From contig CALFRN010000280.1 in NCBI GenBank assembly GCA_937919085.1, positions 1 to 39,232 on the forward strand: a stretch of 39,232 bases of DNA, in the 5' to 3' direction. Within the stretch, counting starts at the first letter, position 1. Every line of letters starts with the position of its first letter. Positions 19,874 through 29,474 of this stretch are shown here, in pieces. The stretch comes from an uncultured Reyranella sp. GTDB lineage: Bacteria; Pseudomonadota; Alphaproteobacteria; Reyranellales; Reyranellaceae. The position numbers and the translations under genes are program-made. The notes beneath the pieces were generated by a model, which did not search any database, was not told where the DNA came from, and saw only the letters and a program-made list of their open reading frames with translations.

Positions 19874-21769
19874 ATGAAGCCTTTCCGCAAGGGTGATGGC
19901 GAACGCAGCGGCCTGTTCACTCGCCGCGCGCTTCTGCTCGGGGGTGCGCAGGCAGCGCTGATGTCGGCACTGGCCGGCCGACTCTATCAGCTCCAGGTCC
20001 TCGAGACCGAGCGGTTCGCCACGCTGGCCGACGAAAATCGCATTAACCTGCGGCTGCTGCCGCCGTCGCGCGGACTCATCTTCGATCGCACCGGCCAACC
20101 GCTGGCCGTCAACCGCAACAACTTCCGTGCCATGGCGACATCCGATCGCGGCCGCGGTGCCGACGTGCTGGTGGATCGGCTGGACCAGATTTTCGGCCTC
20201 GGCGAGGCCGAGCGGACAAGGCTGCTGCGCGATCTGAGACGAAGCCGCAACGCGCAACCGGTCGTGGTGCGCGAGAACCTCGCCTGGGAGGAGGTGGCGC
20301 GCCTCGAGTTCAACGCCCCCGACCTGCCGGGCGTCTTCATCGATCTCGGTCAGTCGCGCGACTATCCCGAAGGCGAGTTGATGAGCCACATCGTCGGCTA
20401 CACCGGCCGTGTCTCCGACGAGGATCTCTCGGGTCGCGACGACCCGGTGCTGCAGCTCGCGACCATGCGCTTCGGCAAGAAAGGCGTGGAACGCTCGCTC
20501 GAGGACGATCTGCGCGGCCGGGCGGGCGCCGTCCAGGTCGAGGTCAATGCTGTCGGCCGTGTTGTGCGCGAACTCGACCGGACCGAGGGCCAGCCGGGTT
20601 CGAACGCGCTGCTCACCATCGATCTCGATCTGCAGCGCCTTGCCGCCGAGAAGATCAGGGAGCACCAGAGCGGCTCGCTCGTCCTTCTCGACATCGTCAC
20701 CGGTGACATCCTTGCCATGGTTTCGACTCCGGGTTTCGATCCCAGCACCTTCGCGCGTGGCATCACCCAGACGGAATGGCGCGATCTGCTGGATAATCCC
20801 GAGCGGCCGCTGCACAACAAGGCGATCGGCGGCGTCTACCCGCCGGGTTCGACCTACAAGATGGTAACGGCGTTGGCCGCGCTCGAGGCCAAGGTCATCG
20901 ATCCATGGACGCGGTTGCCCTGTGTCGGCTTCCTCGAACTGGGCAACATCAGGTTCCATTGCTGGCTGAAGTCCGGCCACGGGTCGACCAACGTCGTCGA
21001 GGCGATCGCCGCGTCGTGCGACTGCTTTTTCTACGAGGCGGCGCGCCGCGCAGGCGTCGACCGCATCAGCGACATGGCGACCCGCCTCGGGTTCGGCAAG
21101 CTGAGCGACCTGGGCTTGCCCGGTGAATCGTCGGGCAATCAGCCCACCCGCACCTGGAAGCAGGAGAAGATCGGCAAGGCCTGGCAGCACGGCGATACCT
21201 TCAATCTAGGAATCGGCCAGGGTTTCATGACCAGCACGCCGCTGCAGCTGGCGGTCATGACTGCTCGCATCGCCAACGGCGGCTACGAGGTGCAGCCCAA
21301 CCTGCTGCTCGCCAAGTCGACGCCGCGCGAGGAGCTTGTCCCGCCATCGCCCCGCGACACGCCGACGGCGCCGTCGCTGCGCCTCGACCCCAAACATCTG
21401 GCTCTGATCCGCGACGGCATGAACCAGGTCGTGAATTCCAGCCTGGGTACCGCCAACGCCCTTCGAGTGCGCGACCCGGCGCTGGCATTCGCCGGCAAGA
21501 CCGGCACCGCCCAGGTCAAGCGCATCACCGAACGCGAACGCGAAATGGGTGTCACCCAGGCGTCGTTGCCTTGGCATCTGCGCCACCATGCGCTGTTCGT
21601 CTGCTATGGCCCGGTCGAGAAACCGCGTTACGCCTGCGCTGTCATCATCGAGCACGGCATGGCCGGCGGCGCCACGGCAGGTCCGATCGGCCGCGACATC
21701 CTGGTCGAGACCATGAAGCGCGATCCTTCGCGCCGGACCGACCGTTTCCGCAAGATGGCGTCGCGGTGA
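19874..21769 (+). CDS. mrdA: Penicillin-binding protein 2
   Basis: PGSTYKMVTALAALE (SxxK), SCDCFFYEAA (SxD), GKTGTAQV (KTG), N-terminal PBP dimerisation domain. Confidence 0.94.
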   Translation: MKPFRKGDGERSGLFTRRALLLGGAQAALMSALAGRLYQLQVLETERFATLADENRINLRLLPPSRGLIFDRTGQPLAVNRNNFRAMATSDRGRGADVLVDRLDQIFGLGEAERTRLLRDLRRSRNAQPVVVRENLAWEEVARLEFNAPDLPGVFIDLGQSRDYPEGELMSHIVGYTGRVSDEDLSGRDDPVLQLATMRFGKKGVERSLEDDLRGRAGAVQVEVNAVGRVVRELDRTEGQPGSNALLTIDLDLQRLAAEKIREHQSGSLVLLDIVTGDILAMVSTPGFDPSTFARGITQTEWRDLLDNPERPLHNKAIGGVYPPGSTYKMVTALAALEAKVIDPWTRLPCVGFLELGNIRFHCWLKSGHGSTNVVEAIAASCDCFFYEAARRAGVDRISDMATRLGFGKLSDLGLPGESSGNQPTRTWKQEKIGKAWQHGDTFNLGIGQGFMTSTPLQLAVMTARIANGGYEVQPNLLLAKSTPREELVPPSPRDTPTAPSLRLDPKHLALIRDGMNQVVNSSLGTANALRVRDPALAFAGKTGTAQVKRITEREREMGVTQASLPWHLRHHALFVCYGPVEKPRYACAVIIEHGMAGGATAGPIGRDILVETMKRDPSRRTDRFRKMASR

Positions 21770-22899
21770 GTGTAGCGCTCGACGCCCCCGCGCCGGTCGG
21801 TTTTGCCGAGAAGATCTGGCGCATCAACTGGGGCCTCGTGCTGGTGCTGACGGCGATCGCCGGCATCGGCGTGCTGGCGCTCTACTCGGCGGCAGGTGGC
21901 CGCTTCGAACCGTGGGCGGCGCGTCATGCCGTGCGCTACGGCGCGGCCTTCAGCCTGATGCTCGTGGTGGCGCTGATCCACCCCAAGGTGTGGCTGGCAC
22001 TCGCCTGGCCGATCTACATCGTCTCGCTGCTGTTGCTGATCGCCGTCGACGTGATCGGCAAGATCGGCATGGGCGCCCAGCGCTGGCTGGTGATCGGACC
22101 GCTGCAGATCCAGCCGTCGGAGATCGCAAAGGTGGCGGTGATCCTGGTGCTGGCGCGCTACTATCATGGCCTGCGAAAGGAACAGGCAGCGCAGTTCCTC
22201 TACACCCTGCCGCCGCTCGCCCTGATCGTGGTGGTCGTGGGCCTGGTCATGGTGCAGCCCGACCTCGGCACTGCGATGATGGTGCTTCTGGCCGGCGGTG
22301 CCATCCTGTTCGTGGCCGGCGTGCGGCTGTGGATGTTCCTGGTGGCAGGGGTGGCGGCAATCGCCAGCCTTCCGATCGCCTGGACCTTCATGCACGAATA
22401 CCAGCGCAAGCGTGTGTTCACCTTCCTCGATCCCGACCGCGATCCCCTCGGTGCCGGCTATCACATCACCCAGTCCAAGATCGCCATCGGCTCGGGCGGT
22501 CTGTTCGGCAAGGGCTTCCTGAAGGGCACACAGTCGTCCCTGAATTTCCTGCCGGAGAAGCAGACTGATTTCATCTTTACGACCTTCGTCGAGGAATGGG
22601 GCATGTTCGGCGCCTGCGTCCTGCTCGGCCTGTTCGCGCTGGTGCTGGTCTGGGGCTTTTCGATTGCCTTCCGCAGCCAGCATCATTTCGGCCGGCTGCT
22701 GGCGCTCGGCGTCACGGCCATGATGTTCCTCTACGTCTTCATCAACATCGCCATGGTGATGGGCCTCCTGCCGGTGGTCGGCGTGCCGCTGCCGCTGGTC
22801 AGCAACGGCGGCACGGCTATGGTTTCGGTGATGTTTGCCTGCGGCCTGCTGATTGGCGTCAACGTCTATCGCGATGCCCAGCTGCCGCGGACCCGCTAG
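21766..22899 (+). CDS. rodA: Rod shape-determining protein RodA (SEDS glycosyltransferase)
   Basis: GTG start overlapping the mrdA stop; RWLVIGPLQIQPSEIAKVAVILVLARYY; FLPEKQTDFIFTTFVEEWG; VVGVPLPLVSNGGT. Confidence 0.93.
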   Translation: MSVALDAPAPVGFAEKIWRINWGLVLVLTAIAGIGVLALYSAAGGRFEPWAARHAVRYGAAFSLMLVVALIHPKVWLALAWPIYIVSLLLLIAVDVIGKIGMGAQRWLVIGPLQIQPSEIAKVAVILVLARYYHGLRKEQAAQFLYTLPPLALIVVVVGLVMVQPDLGTAMMVLLAGGAILFVAGVRLWMFLVAGVAAIASLPIAWTFMHEYQRKRVFTFLDPDRDPLGAGYHITQSKIAIGSGGLFGKGFLKGTQSSLNFLPEKQTDFIFTTFVEEWGMFGACVLLGLFALVLVWGFSIAFRSQHHFGRLLALGVTAMMFLYVFINIAMVMGLLPVVGVPLPLVSNGGTAMVSVMFACGLLIGVNVYRDAQLPRTR

Positions 22900-22930
22900 G
22901 ATTCGTGGGGATTTCTTTGGCTCGGGGCTA

Positions 22931-22959
22931 TCGACAAGGGGTATTCGCCTTGGTATAGC
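22931..22959 (+). promoter_or_regulatory. Candidate promoter for tRNA-Lys
   Basis: TCGACA (22931-22936), 17-nt spacer, TATAGC (22954-22959), 35 nt upstream of the tRNA 5' end. Confidence 0.5.
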
Positions 22960-22994
22960 CGCGCCGCTTCCGGGCAATGCCCCCAGCGATCGGG

Positions 22995-23070
<76 letters not shown>

Positions 23071-23086
23071 TTGCCGGACTGCAACG

Positions 23087-23112
23087 AAGCCCCGTTTTTG
23101 CGGGGCTTTCTG
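23087..23112 (+). terminator. Terminator after tRNA-Lys
   Basis: AAGCCCCG TTTTTG CGGGGCTT TCT. Confidence 0.75.
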
Positions 23113-23321
23113 CTGTCTCGCACCACGCTCTCGGGTTCGCGGCTGCGACTCCGAACGAAAGCCGAAAAATTGCCTTCACAGATGAAATTCAGGAAATGAA
23201 GGCCTCGTGATTGCGGCGAGGCGCTCTGCCAGGGTTCGCTTTGCCGCAAAGCTCCATCCGGGAATTGTCGGTTCTGTATCCTGGAGTATGGTCGACCTTA
23301 AGAAATCAGAGGGAGACCGGA

Positions 23322-24593
23322 ATGCGGCTGTTGATCGAGCATGTGACGGTTTGGGATGGCAGCGGCGCAGCGCCGTTTCCGGGCCAGGTGTTGATCGAGG
23401 GCGAACGCATCGTCGCGGTGGCGCCCGCCGCCCAGCCTATCGGCGCCGCCGACGGTGCGGAGCGGCTGGACGCCGGTGGGAAGTTCCTGATGCCGGGCCT
23501 TGTCGAGGGTCACGCCCATCTCTCCTTTGTCGACACGCCGCGCGGCACGGCGCTGGGCGAGCTGCCGCCGGAGGACCATGCGCTCCTCACCATGGACGCG
23601 GCGCGCAAGCTGCTGGGCGCCGGCTTCACCAGTGCCTGCTCGGCGGCGGCGGCGAAGATCCGGCTCGACGTCGCGGTACGCGATGCCATCGAGCGCGGCA
23701 TCACCGACGGACCGCGGCTGCTGACGGCAAGCCCCGAGCTCACCGTCACCGGCGGGCTGGGTGATGGCCGGCGCCTGCACCTGCACCAGGAGAGTTTCGG
23801 TGTCGCCGTCGACGGTCCAGACGAGGTTCGGCGCATGGCGCGGCTCTGCCTGCGCGAGGGCTGCGACACGATCAAGCTCAACATTTCGGGCGACTACGGC
23901 ACCGAGTCGGCGCTGGCTGAAACCACCGTCATGACCGATGCCGAGGTCGCGGCCGGCGTCGAGGCCGCCCACACCATCGGCCGCCGGGTCGCCGCCCATG
24001 CGCGCGCTTCGGAATCGGTGAAGCGCGCGCTGCGCAATGGCGTCGACATTATCTATCACTGCGACTTCGCCGACGAAGAGGCACTCGACATGCTGGAAGC
24101 GGCGAAGGACCGTGTTTTCACCGGTCCCGCCATCGGTATCGTGCTGGCCCGCCTCGAAAGCCTGCGCGGCGACAATTCATGGCAGGGTCAGGGCTTCCTT
24201 GAGCGGCTGAAGCCGCTTTACGAGGCAACCTGCCGCACGCACCACGAAATGCGCAAACGCGGCATTCGCATCGTGATCGGCGGCGACTACGGCTTCGCCG
24301 CCAACCCGCAGGGCACCAACGCGCGCGACCTCGAGCATTTCGTCGTGCATCTCGGGTTCAGCCCGTCAGAGGCGCTGCAGGCGGCGACCCGCACCGGCGG
24401 CGAGATCATGAAACGCGGCCACGAACTCGGCCAGATCAAGCCGGGCTTCCTCGCCGACCTGCTGCTTGTCGACGGCGACCCGCTGCAGGACGTGCGCGTG
24501 CTGCAGGACAAGAAGCGCCTGGCCATGATCATGAAGGACGGCGTGCGCTACCAACCGTGCGAGGGCGCACCCCACGTGCGGCGACTGCATTAG
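23322..24593 (+). CDS. Amidohydrolase family protein (imidazolonepropionase-like)
   Basis: MPGLVEGHAHLSF (HxH), TIKLNISG (carbamylated Lys), RVAAHARA, IIYHCDF, IVIGGDYGFAANPQG. Start at ATG 23322. Confidence 0.9.
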   Translation: MRLLIEHVTVWDGSGAAPFPGQVLIEGERIVAVAPAAQPIGAADGAERLDAGGKFLMPGLVEGHAHLSFVDTPRGTALGELPPEDHALLTMDAARKLLGAGFTSACSAAAAKIRLDVAVRDAIERGITDGPRLLTASPELTVTGGLGDGRRLHLHQESFGVAVDGPDEVRRMARLCLREGCDTIKLNISGDYGTESALAETTVMTDAEVAAGVEAAHTIGRRVAAHARASESVKRALRNGVDIIYHCDFADEEALDMLEAAKDRVFTGPAIGIVLARLESLRGDNSWQGQGFLERLKPLYEATCRTHHEMRKRGIRIVIGGDYGFAANPQGTNARDLEHFVVHLGFSPSEALQAATRTGGEIMKRGHELGQIKPGFLADLLLVDGDPLQDVRVLQDKKRLAMIMKDGVRYQPCEGAPHVRRLH

Positions 24594-24858
24594 GCCCCAG
24601 TTCGCAGATCTCCTAGACGATGGCGACCGCGAGGCATACCGAGGAAGACGAAATGTTGATGTCCAGAGGAGCGAGCCATCTGGTGCCCGGCTGAGTCTTC
24701 GGCGCTGAAGTCTGGAGGTCTGTGGAATCCGAGGCAGTCTTGGGGGCACTGGGGACACGCTACTGATGCTTGCGAGTTCCACTGCGTTACTTTTTGGCTA
24801 TTCGCATTGCGGGCGGTACTCCGAAGATCAGCCGGCCCGCGTACGATATCGAAGCAGC

Positions 24859-26145
24859 ATGAGGCATGAGACGCATCGCATGAGCGCGGCGAAGGAGACG
24901 GCCCCGACGGTGCATCCCGTTCTGCGCCTGGCGCTGTACGGCTGGGTGACCGGGGCGATGTTCTTTTTCTATGCCTGGATCCTGCGTGTCGCGCCCAGTG
25001 TGATGATCGACGAACTGATGCGCGACTTCACCGTCGGTGCGGCGGCCGTCGGCAACCTTTCCGCTTTTTACTTCTACGGCTATGCCGGCATGCAGATCCC
25101 GGTCGGCCTGCTGATGGATCGTTTTGGTCCGCGCCGACTGATGACCCTGGCCGCATTGGGCTGCGCCGCCGGCTGCGTGCTGTTTGCACTGGCGCCCACG
25201 CTCTGGGCTCTGTCGCTGGGCCGATTCATGATCGGCGCCACGGCGGCCTTCAGTCTTGTCGGTGCTATGACGGTGGCAGGGCAGTGGTTCCCACCGGCGC
25301 GCTTCGCCCTGCTCTCAGGCTTCGCCATGATGCTGGGCATGGCAGGCGGCGTGTTCGGCCAGGCGCCGCTGCGCCTGCTGGTCGACCGGCTCGACTGGCG
25401 ACAGGCTTCCCTGGCCCTGGCGAGCGGCGGCGTATTGCTGGCGCTGGCGGTGGTTGTCACGGTGCGGGACAGATTCCGGCCCTCCGGTAGTTTGCGGCAG
25501 GTGATGGCTGGCCTCAGCCGGGTGGGTCGCAATCGTCAGACCTGGCTGATTGCCATAGCGGGTCTCGGCACTACCGGGCCGCTGCTCGGTTTTGCCGGCC
25601 TGTGGGGCGTTCCCTTCCTGGTGCTGACTCAGGGAATCGATCGCACAGCTGCCGCCGGCGTTACCTCCATGGTGTTCATCGGCTGGGGCGTTGGCGCACC
25701 GGTGGTGGGCTGGCTCAGCGATCGCTTTCGCCGGCGCAAGTTGCCATTCGTCACCGGACTGACGCTGACGGCCATCGCGATGGCGGGACTCGCCTGGGCG
25801 CCCGGGTTGCCGCTGTGGGCCGTAAGTGTGCTGTGCTTCCTCTGCGGGTTCGGTGGCTCCGGCCAGATCGTGGGCTTCGCAGCGGTGCGTGAGCTGAATC
25901 CGCCGGCGGCAGGCGGCGCGGCACTCGGGATCGTGAACGGAGTGGTCACGGGCGCCGGCGCGCTCTACCAGCCTCTGCTCGGATGGCTGCTCGATCTGAC
26001 ATGGACCGGAGAGATGGCGGGTGGTGTCCGCGTCTATACCGTCGCCGCCTACAGCACTGCCTTCAGCGTTCTGGTGGTTGGCGCGTTCATTGGTATCGCC
26101 TGTGCCTTGCTGATGCGCGAGACACGGTGTCGGCAGAGCGCGTGA
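24859..26145 (+). CDS. MFS transporter
   Basis: About 12 TM segments; YGYAGMQIPVGLLMDRFGPRRLMTLAALG; WLSDRFRRRKLPFVTGL. Start uncertain (24859 or 24880). Confidence 0.9.
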   Translation: MRHETHRMSAAKETAPTVHPVLRLALYGWVTGAMFFFYAWILRVAPSVMIDELMRDFTVGAAAVGNLSAFYFYGYAGMQIPVGLLMDRFGPRRLMTLAALGCAAGCVLFALAPTLWALSLGRFMIGATAAFSLVGAMTVAGQWFPPARFALLSGFAMMLGMAGGVFGQAPLRLLVDRLDWRQASLALASGGVLLALAVVVTVRDRFRPSGSLRQVMAGLSRVGRNRQTWLIAIAGLGTTGPLLGFAGLWGVPFLVLTQGIDRTAAAGVTSMVFIGWGVGAPVVGWLSDRFRRRKLPFVTGLTLTAIAMAGLAWAPGLPLWAVSVLCFLCGFGGSGQIVGFAAVRELNPPAAGGAALGIVNGVVTGAGALYQPLLGWLLDLTWTGEMAGGVRVYTVAAYSTAFSVLVVGAFIGIACALLMRETRCRQSA

Positions 26146-26312
26146 CGCGGATTGCCGCAGACCTAGAATCACGTGGTGTTCCGGGCGGTCATCTCTCGTG
26201 GGTTGGATGACGTCGAACAAGGCGGCTGGCCAGAGTTCGAACCACCTGCCGGCCCCGATCGTCGGTGGCGGCGGTGGTGATCTTTCCAGCATGAGTGGCC
26301 GGAAGTTGTGCC

Positions 26313-26822
26313 TCAGGCTCGCCCGGCGGCTACTTCGCGCTGATAGTAGAGCAAGTCGAGCTCGGGCGCCGGCCGGCCGAGGCTGGTCAGGATCATGTGG
26401 GCGTGGCCGCGATGGTGGGTCTGGTGATTGAACCAGTGGTCGAGCGCCGGCATCAGCGGCTGCACGAATTCCTCTGGTGACGAAACACGGCGATAGCGGA
26501 TGACGCCGCGCAATGCTGCCTCGTCGAGGCCGTGGACCCAGGTCACGATCCGCCGGTCGTCACTTTCGCGCGTCGTCCGCAGGTCGGCGAAGCGCTCATG
26601 CAGAATCGTGTCCAGCCGGTCGGGCGCCTCGCCTTCGCCGGTAAAGCGCTTCATCCAGATGCGGTCGGTCGCGAGCAGATGGTTGAGTGTGCCGTGCATC
26701 GACTTGAAGAATGCGCCCTTATCGGCGCGGTAGTCGGCGTCGGACAGTTGCGACGCGGCATCGTAGACCCGGCGGTTGGCCCAGGCATTGTAGCCCGCCA
26801 ACATGGTGTAGTGGTCTTTCAT
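26313..26822 (-). CDS. DinB family protein
   Basis: MKDHYTMLAGYNAWANRRVYDAASQLSDADY...TLNHLLATDRIWMKRFTG...NHQTHHRGHAHMIL. Confidence 0.9.
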   Translation of the reverse strand: MKDHYTMLAGYNAWANRRVYDAASQLSDADYRADKGAFFKSMHGTLNHLLATDRIWMKRFTGEGEAPDRLDTILHERFADLRTTRESDDRRIVTWVHGLDEAALRGVIRYRRVSSPEEFVQPLMPALDHWFNHQTHHRGHAHMILTSLGRPAPELDLLYYQREVAAGRA

Positions 26823-26908
26823 GCTGGGCATCCTGGCGGATCGTCGGCCGACTTCAAGATTGATTGGCTCGTTCAACCTACAATTCGCGGCTTCCCCTCG
26901 CCACCATG

Positions 26909-27439
26909 TCAGTGGCGATGGGTGCCGCCGCCGTAGCCGCGCAACGCGCCGTAGCGTGCAGTCTGTTCGGGCGTGAGCACCGCCAGCATGTCGAGATGGT
27001 AGCGGAGATGGGCGGTCCGCAGCGCCGCCTGTGCGACGCCGATCTGTGTGCTGGCGTCCTGCAGCGTGTCGACCGTCACCCGCTTCTCGGCAAACAGACG
27101 GTCGAGTGCCGCCTCGCTGGCGATCAGCCGTTCGCCTAAGGGGATGGCTTCGGCCTTCATGGCGACAACCAGCGCTTCGGTGCGTGTGCGCTGATCGGGC
27201 GTCAGGTCGAGCGGACCGGCAAGTTCCAGGACGTGCGTCGGGCCCGGATAGCCGTTGAGCTCGGCCGGCAGGGCGAGCCCCATGCCGCGCCCGGCCTTGA
27301 GATCGGCGATCTGCTCCGCAGATAATGCCTTCACGGTGCGTGAGTCGAGACCGGCATAGGGTTGTGGCGGGCTGTGCTGCGCCTCTGCTGCAAGCGGCGC
27401 TGCGACTACAATTGCCAAGACGCTTGCCATGCGATGCAT
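26909..27439 (-). CDS. Spy/CpxP-like periplasmic protein
   Basis: Signal peptide MHRMASVLAIVVAAPLAAEAQ; helical region with LDLTPDQRTRTEALVVAMKAEAIPLG and LDMLAVLTPEQTARYGALRG (LTxxQ motifs); C-terminal GGGTHRH. Confidence 0.65.
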   Translation of the reverse strand: MHRMASVLAIVVAAPLAAEAQHSPPQPYAGLDSRTVKALSAEQIADLKAGRGMGLALPAELNGYPGPTHVLELAGPLDLTPDQRTRTEALVVAMKAEAIPLGERLIASEAALDRLFAEKRVTVDTLQDASTQIGVAQAALRTAHLRYHLDMLAVLTPEQTARYGALRGYGGGTHRH

Positions 27440-27481
27440 GTCAGTCTCCTTTGTACACAGGATATCAGCAGGAGGCGCATC

Positions 27482-28570
27482 ATGACCAAGCGAATCGGCA
27501 TCCTGACCAGCGGCGGCGACTGCGCCGGCCTCAATGCCGTTATTCGCGCCGTGACGTTGCGGGCGCATCATGGCTATGGCTGGAAGACGGTCGGGATCGG
27601 TTACGGCACCCTCGGTCTGCTCGAACGGCCGATCGATGCACGCGAACTCGATCCGACGCGGCTGGATGCGGCCTTGGCGCACCGCGGCGGCACCTTCCTC
27701 GGTAGCACGAACCGCGGCGATCCATTCGCCTTTCCCATGCCCGACGGCAGCGCCCGCGACCGCTCAGGGGAGATCGCCGACGCGATCACAAGCCTTGGCC
27801 TCGACGGAATGATCGGCGTCGGCGGCGACGGCAGCCTTGCCATCCTGCGGCGCCTGTTTGCACCCGTCGGCATTCCTTTCGTCGGCGTGCCCAAGACCAT
27901 CGACAACGATGTCGCCAACACCGAGCGTGCAGTCGGCTATTCGACGGCCATCGCCATCGCCACCGAGGCGCTCGATCGCCTGCAGCCGACCGGCGCCAGC
28001 CACGATCGCATCATGGTGCTGGAGGTAATGGGCCGTGACGCCGGGCACATCGCCATTGCTGCCGGCATTGCTGGTGGTGCAGACGTCGTGCTGATTCCCG
28101 AAATCGGCTGGCGGCTGGCGCATGTCACCCGTCACATCGCGACCTTGCGCGAGCGCGGGCGACGCGCGGCACTGGTGGTGGTGGCCGAGGCCGCCGGCAA
28201 GTCCGACGATCCGCCAGAGTCCGCCGGTGGACCGGCCGTCGACGCACCGGACCACCGTGGCATGGGCGCATGGCTGGCCGACCGGCTGGCGGCCGCGACT
28301 GGCGCTGAGGCGCGCGCCACCGTGCTGGGCCACGTCCAGCGCGGCGCCGAACCGACGGCCGAGGACCGGCTGCTCGCCGCGGCGCTCGGCGTCCGGGCGG
28401 TGGATGTTCTGGCGGCCGGCAAGGCCGACCGCATGGTGGCGTGGTGGAATCGCCAGGTGATCGACGTGCCGCTCGAAAAAGTGGTCGGCCGCTCACGCAC
28501 CGTCGATCCTGACGGCGCGCTCGTGCGCACCGCCCGCGCGCTCGGAATTTGCCTGGGCGATGCCGCCTAG
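27482..28570 (+). CDS. pfkA: 6-phosphofructokinase (ATP- or PPi-dependent)
   Basis: RIGILTSGGDCAGLNAVIRAV; GVGGDGSLAI; GVPKTIDNDVANTE; EVMGRDAGHIA; LGHVQRGAEPTAEDR. Confidence 0.93.
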   Translation: MTKRIGILTSGGDCAGLNAVIRAVTLRAHHGYGWKTVGIGYGTLGLLERPIDARELDPTRLDAALAHRGGTFLGSTNRGDPFAFPMPDGSARDRSGEIADAITSLGLDGMIGVGGDGSLAILRRLFAPVGIPFVGVPKTIDNDVANTERAVGYSTAIAIATEALDRLQPTGASHDRIMVLEVMGRDAGHIAIAAGIAGGADVVLIPEIGWRLAHVTRHIATLRERGRRAALVVVAEAAGKSDDPPESAGGPAVDAPDHRGMGAWLADRLAAATGAEARATVLGHVQRGAEPTAEDRLLAAALGVRAVDVLAAGKADRMVAWWNRQVIDVPLEKVVGRSRTVDPDGALVRTARALGICLGDAA

Positions 28571-29454
28571 AGATCGTCGCGGGAGATCCAGAACACTTCG
28601 CCCTCGCTCTGTTCGGTATCGAGCCACAGGAAGGGCAGGCGCGGATAGGCGGTCTCGAGCGACTTGCGGCCGCGGCCGATCTCGCACAGCAGGCTGCCGT
28701 TCTTCGTAAGATGCTTAGGCGCTTCTGCCAGGATGCGGTGCACGAGGTCGAGGCCGTCGCGGCCTGCGGCCAGCGCCATCCGCGGTTCGTGGCGGTACTC
28801 CGGCGGCAGCTTTGCCATGCCGCGCGCATCGACATAGGGCGGATTGCTGAGGATCAGATCGTAGCGGTTGCGGCCGAGCGGCTGGAAAAGATCGCCGCGG
28901 TACAGCGTGATGCGGTCGGCGAGCCGATGGGTCGCCACGTTGCGCCGCGCCAGGGCGAGCGCGCCGGGCGAGAGGTCGACGGCATCGATCCGGGCGCGTG
29001 GGAAGGCGAACGCGGCCAGGACGGCGAGGCACCCCGAGCCGGTGCAGAGGTCGAGCACGCGGCGGATGCCGCGCGGGTCACCGATCGGCAGCGTACCGCC
29101 TGCCAACAGGTCGCCGATGAAGGAGCGCGGGATCAGCGCCCGACGGTCGGCGTGGAAGCGCACGCCATGCATGTAGGCGGCGCCCACCAGGTAGGGCGCG
29201 GGCATACGCAGCGCCACGCGGGCATCGATCAGAGTGAGCAGGCGCGCGCGTTCGGCGGCGGTGGGTTTGAGGTCGAGCCACGGGTCGAGGCTGTGGATCG
29301 GCAGGCGCAGTGCCTCCAGCACCAGGAAGGCAGCTTCATCGACGGCGTTGGTGGTGCCGTGCCCGTAGGTGAGGCGGGCGGCGCGGAAGCGCCGGATCGC
29401 GAACCGGAAGAAATCTCCAAGGGTGGCGAGAGAAGGTTTGGTGGGGCGCGTCAT
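28567..29454 (-). CDS. prmB: 50S ribosomal protein L3 N(5)-glutamine methyltransferase-like
   Basis: DRRALIPRSFIGDLL; RVLDLCTGSGCLAVLAA; ILSNPPYVDARGMAKLPPEYRHEPRMALAAGRDGLDLV. Confidence 0.88.
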   Translation of the reverse strand: MTRPTKPSLATLGDFFRFAIRRFRAARLTYGHGTTNAVDEAAFLVLEALRLPIHSLDPWLDLKPTAAERARLLTLIDARVALRMPAPYLVGAAYMHGVRFHADRRALIPRSFIGDLLAGGTLPIGDPRGIRRVLDLCTGSGCLAVLAAFAFPRARIDAVDLSPGALALARRNVATHRLADRITLYRGDLFQPLGRNRYDLILSNPPYVDARGMAKLPPEYRHEPRMALAAGRDGLDLVHRILAEAPKHLTKNGSLLCEIGRGRKSLETAYPRLPFLWLDTEQSEGEVFWISRDDL

Positions 29455-29474
29455 GCGAGCGTAGATTAGCGAAT

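Noticed and set aside
19685-22977. Large minus-strand ORFs (501 aa and 449 aa) antisense to mrdA and rodA
   Set aside because: Shadow frames; the plus-strand genes carry catalytic motifs and conserved order.
25315-26292. 325-aa minus-strand ORF over the MFS gene 3' end
   Set aside because: Low-complexity His/Gln/Pro-rich shadow frame; no domain.
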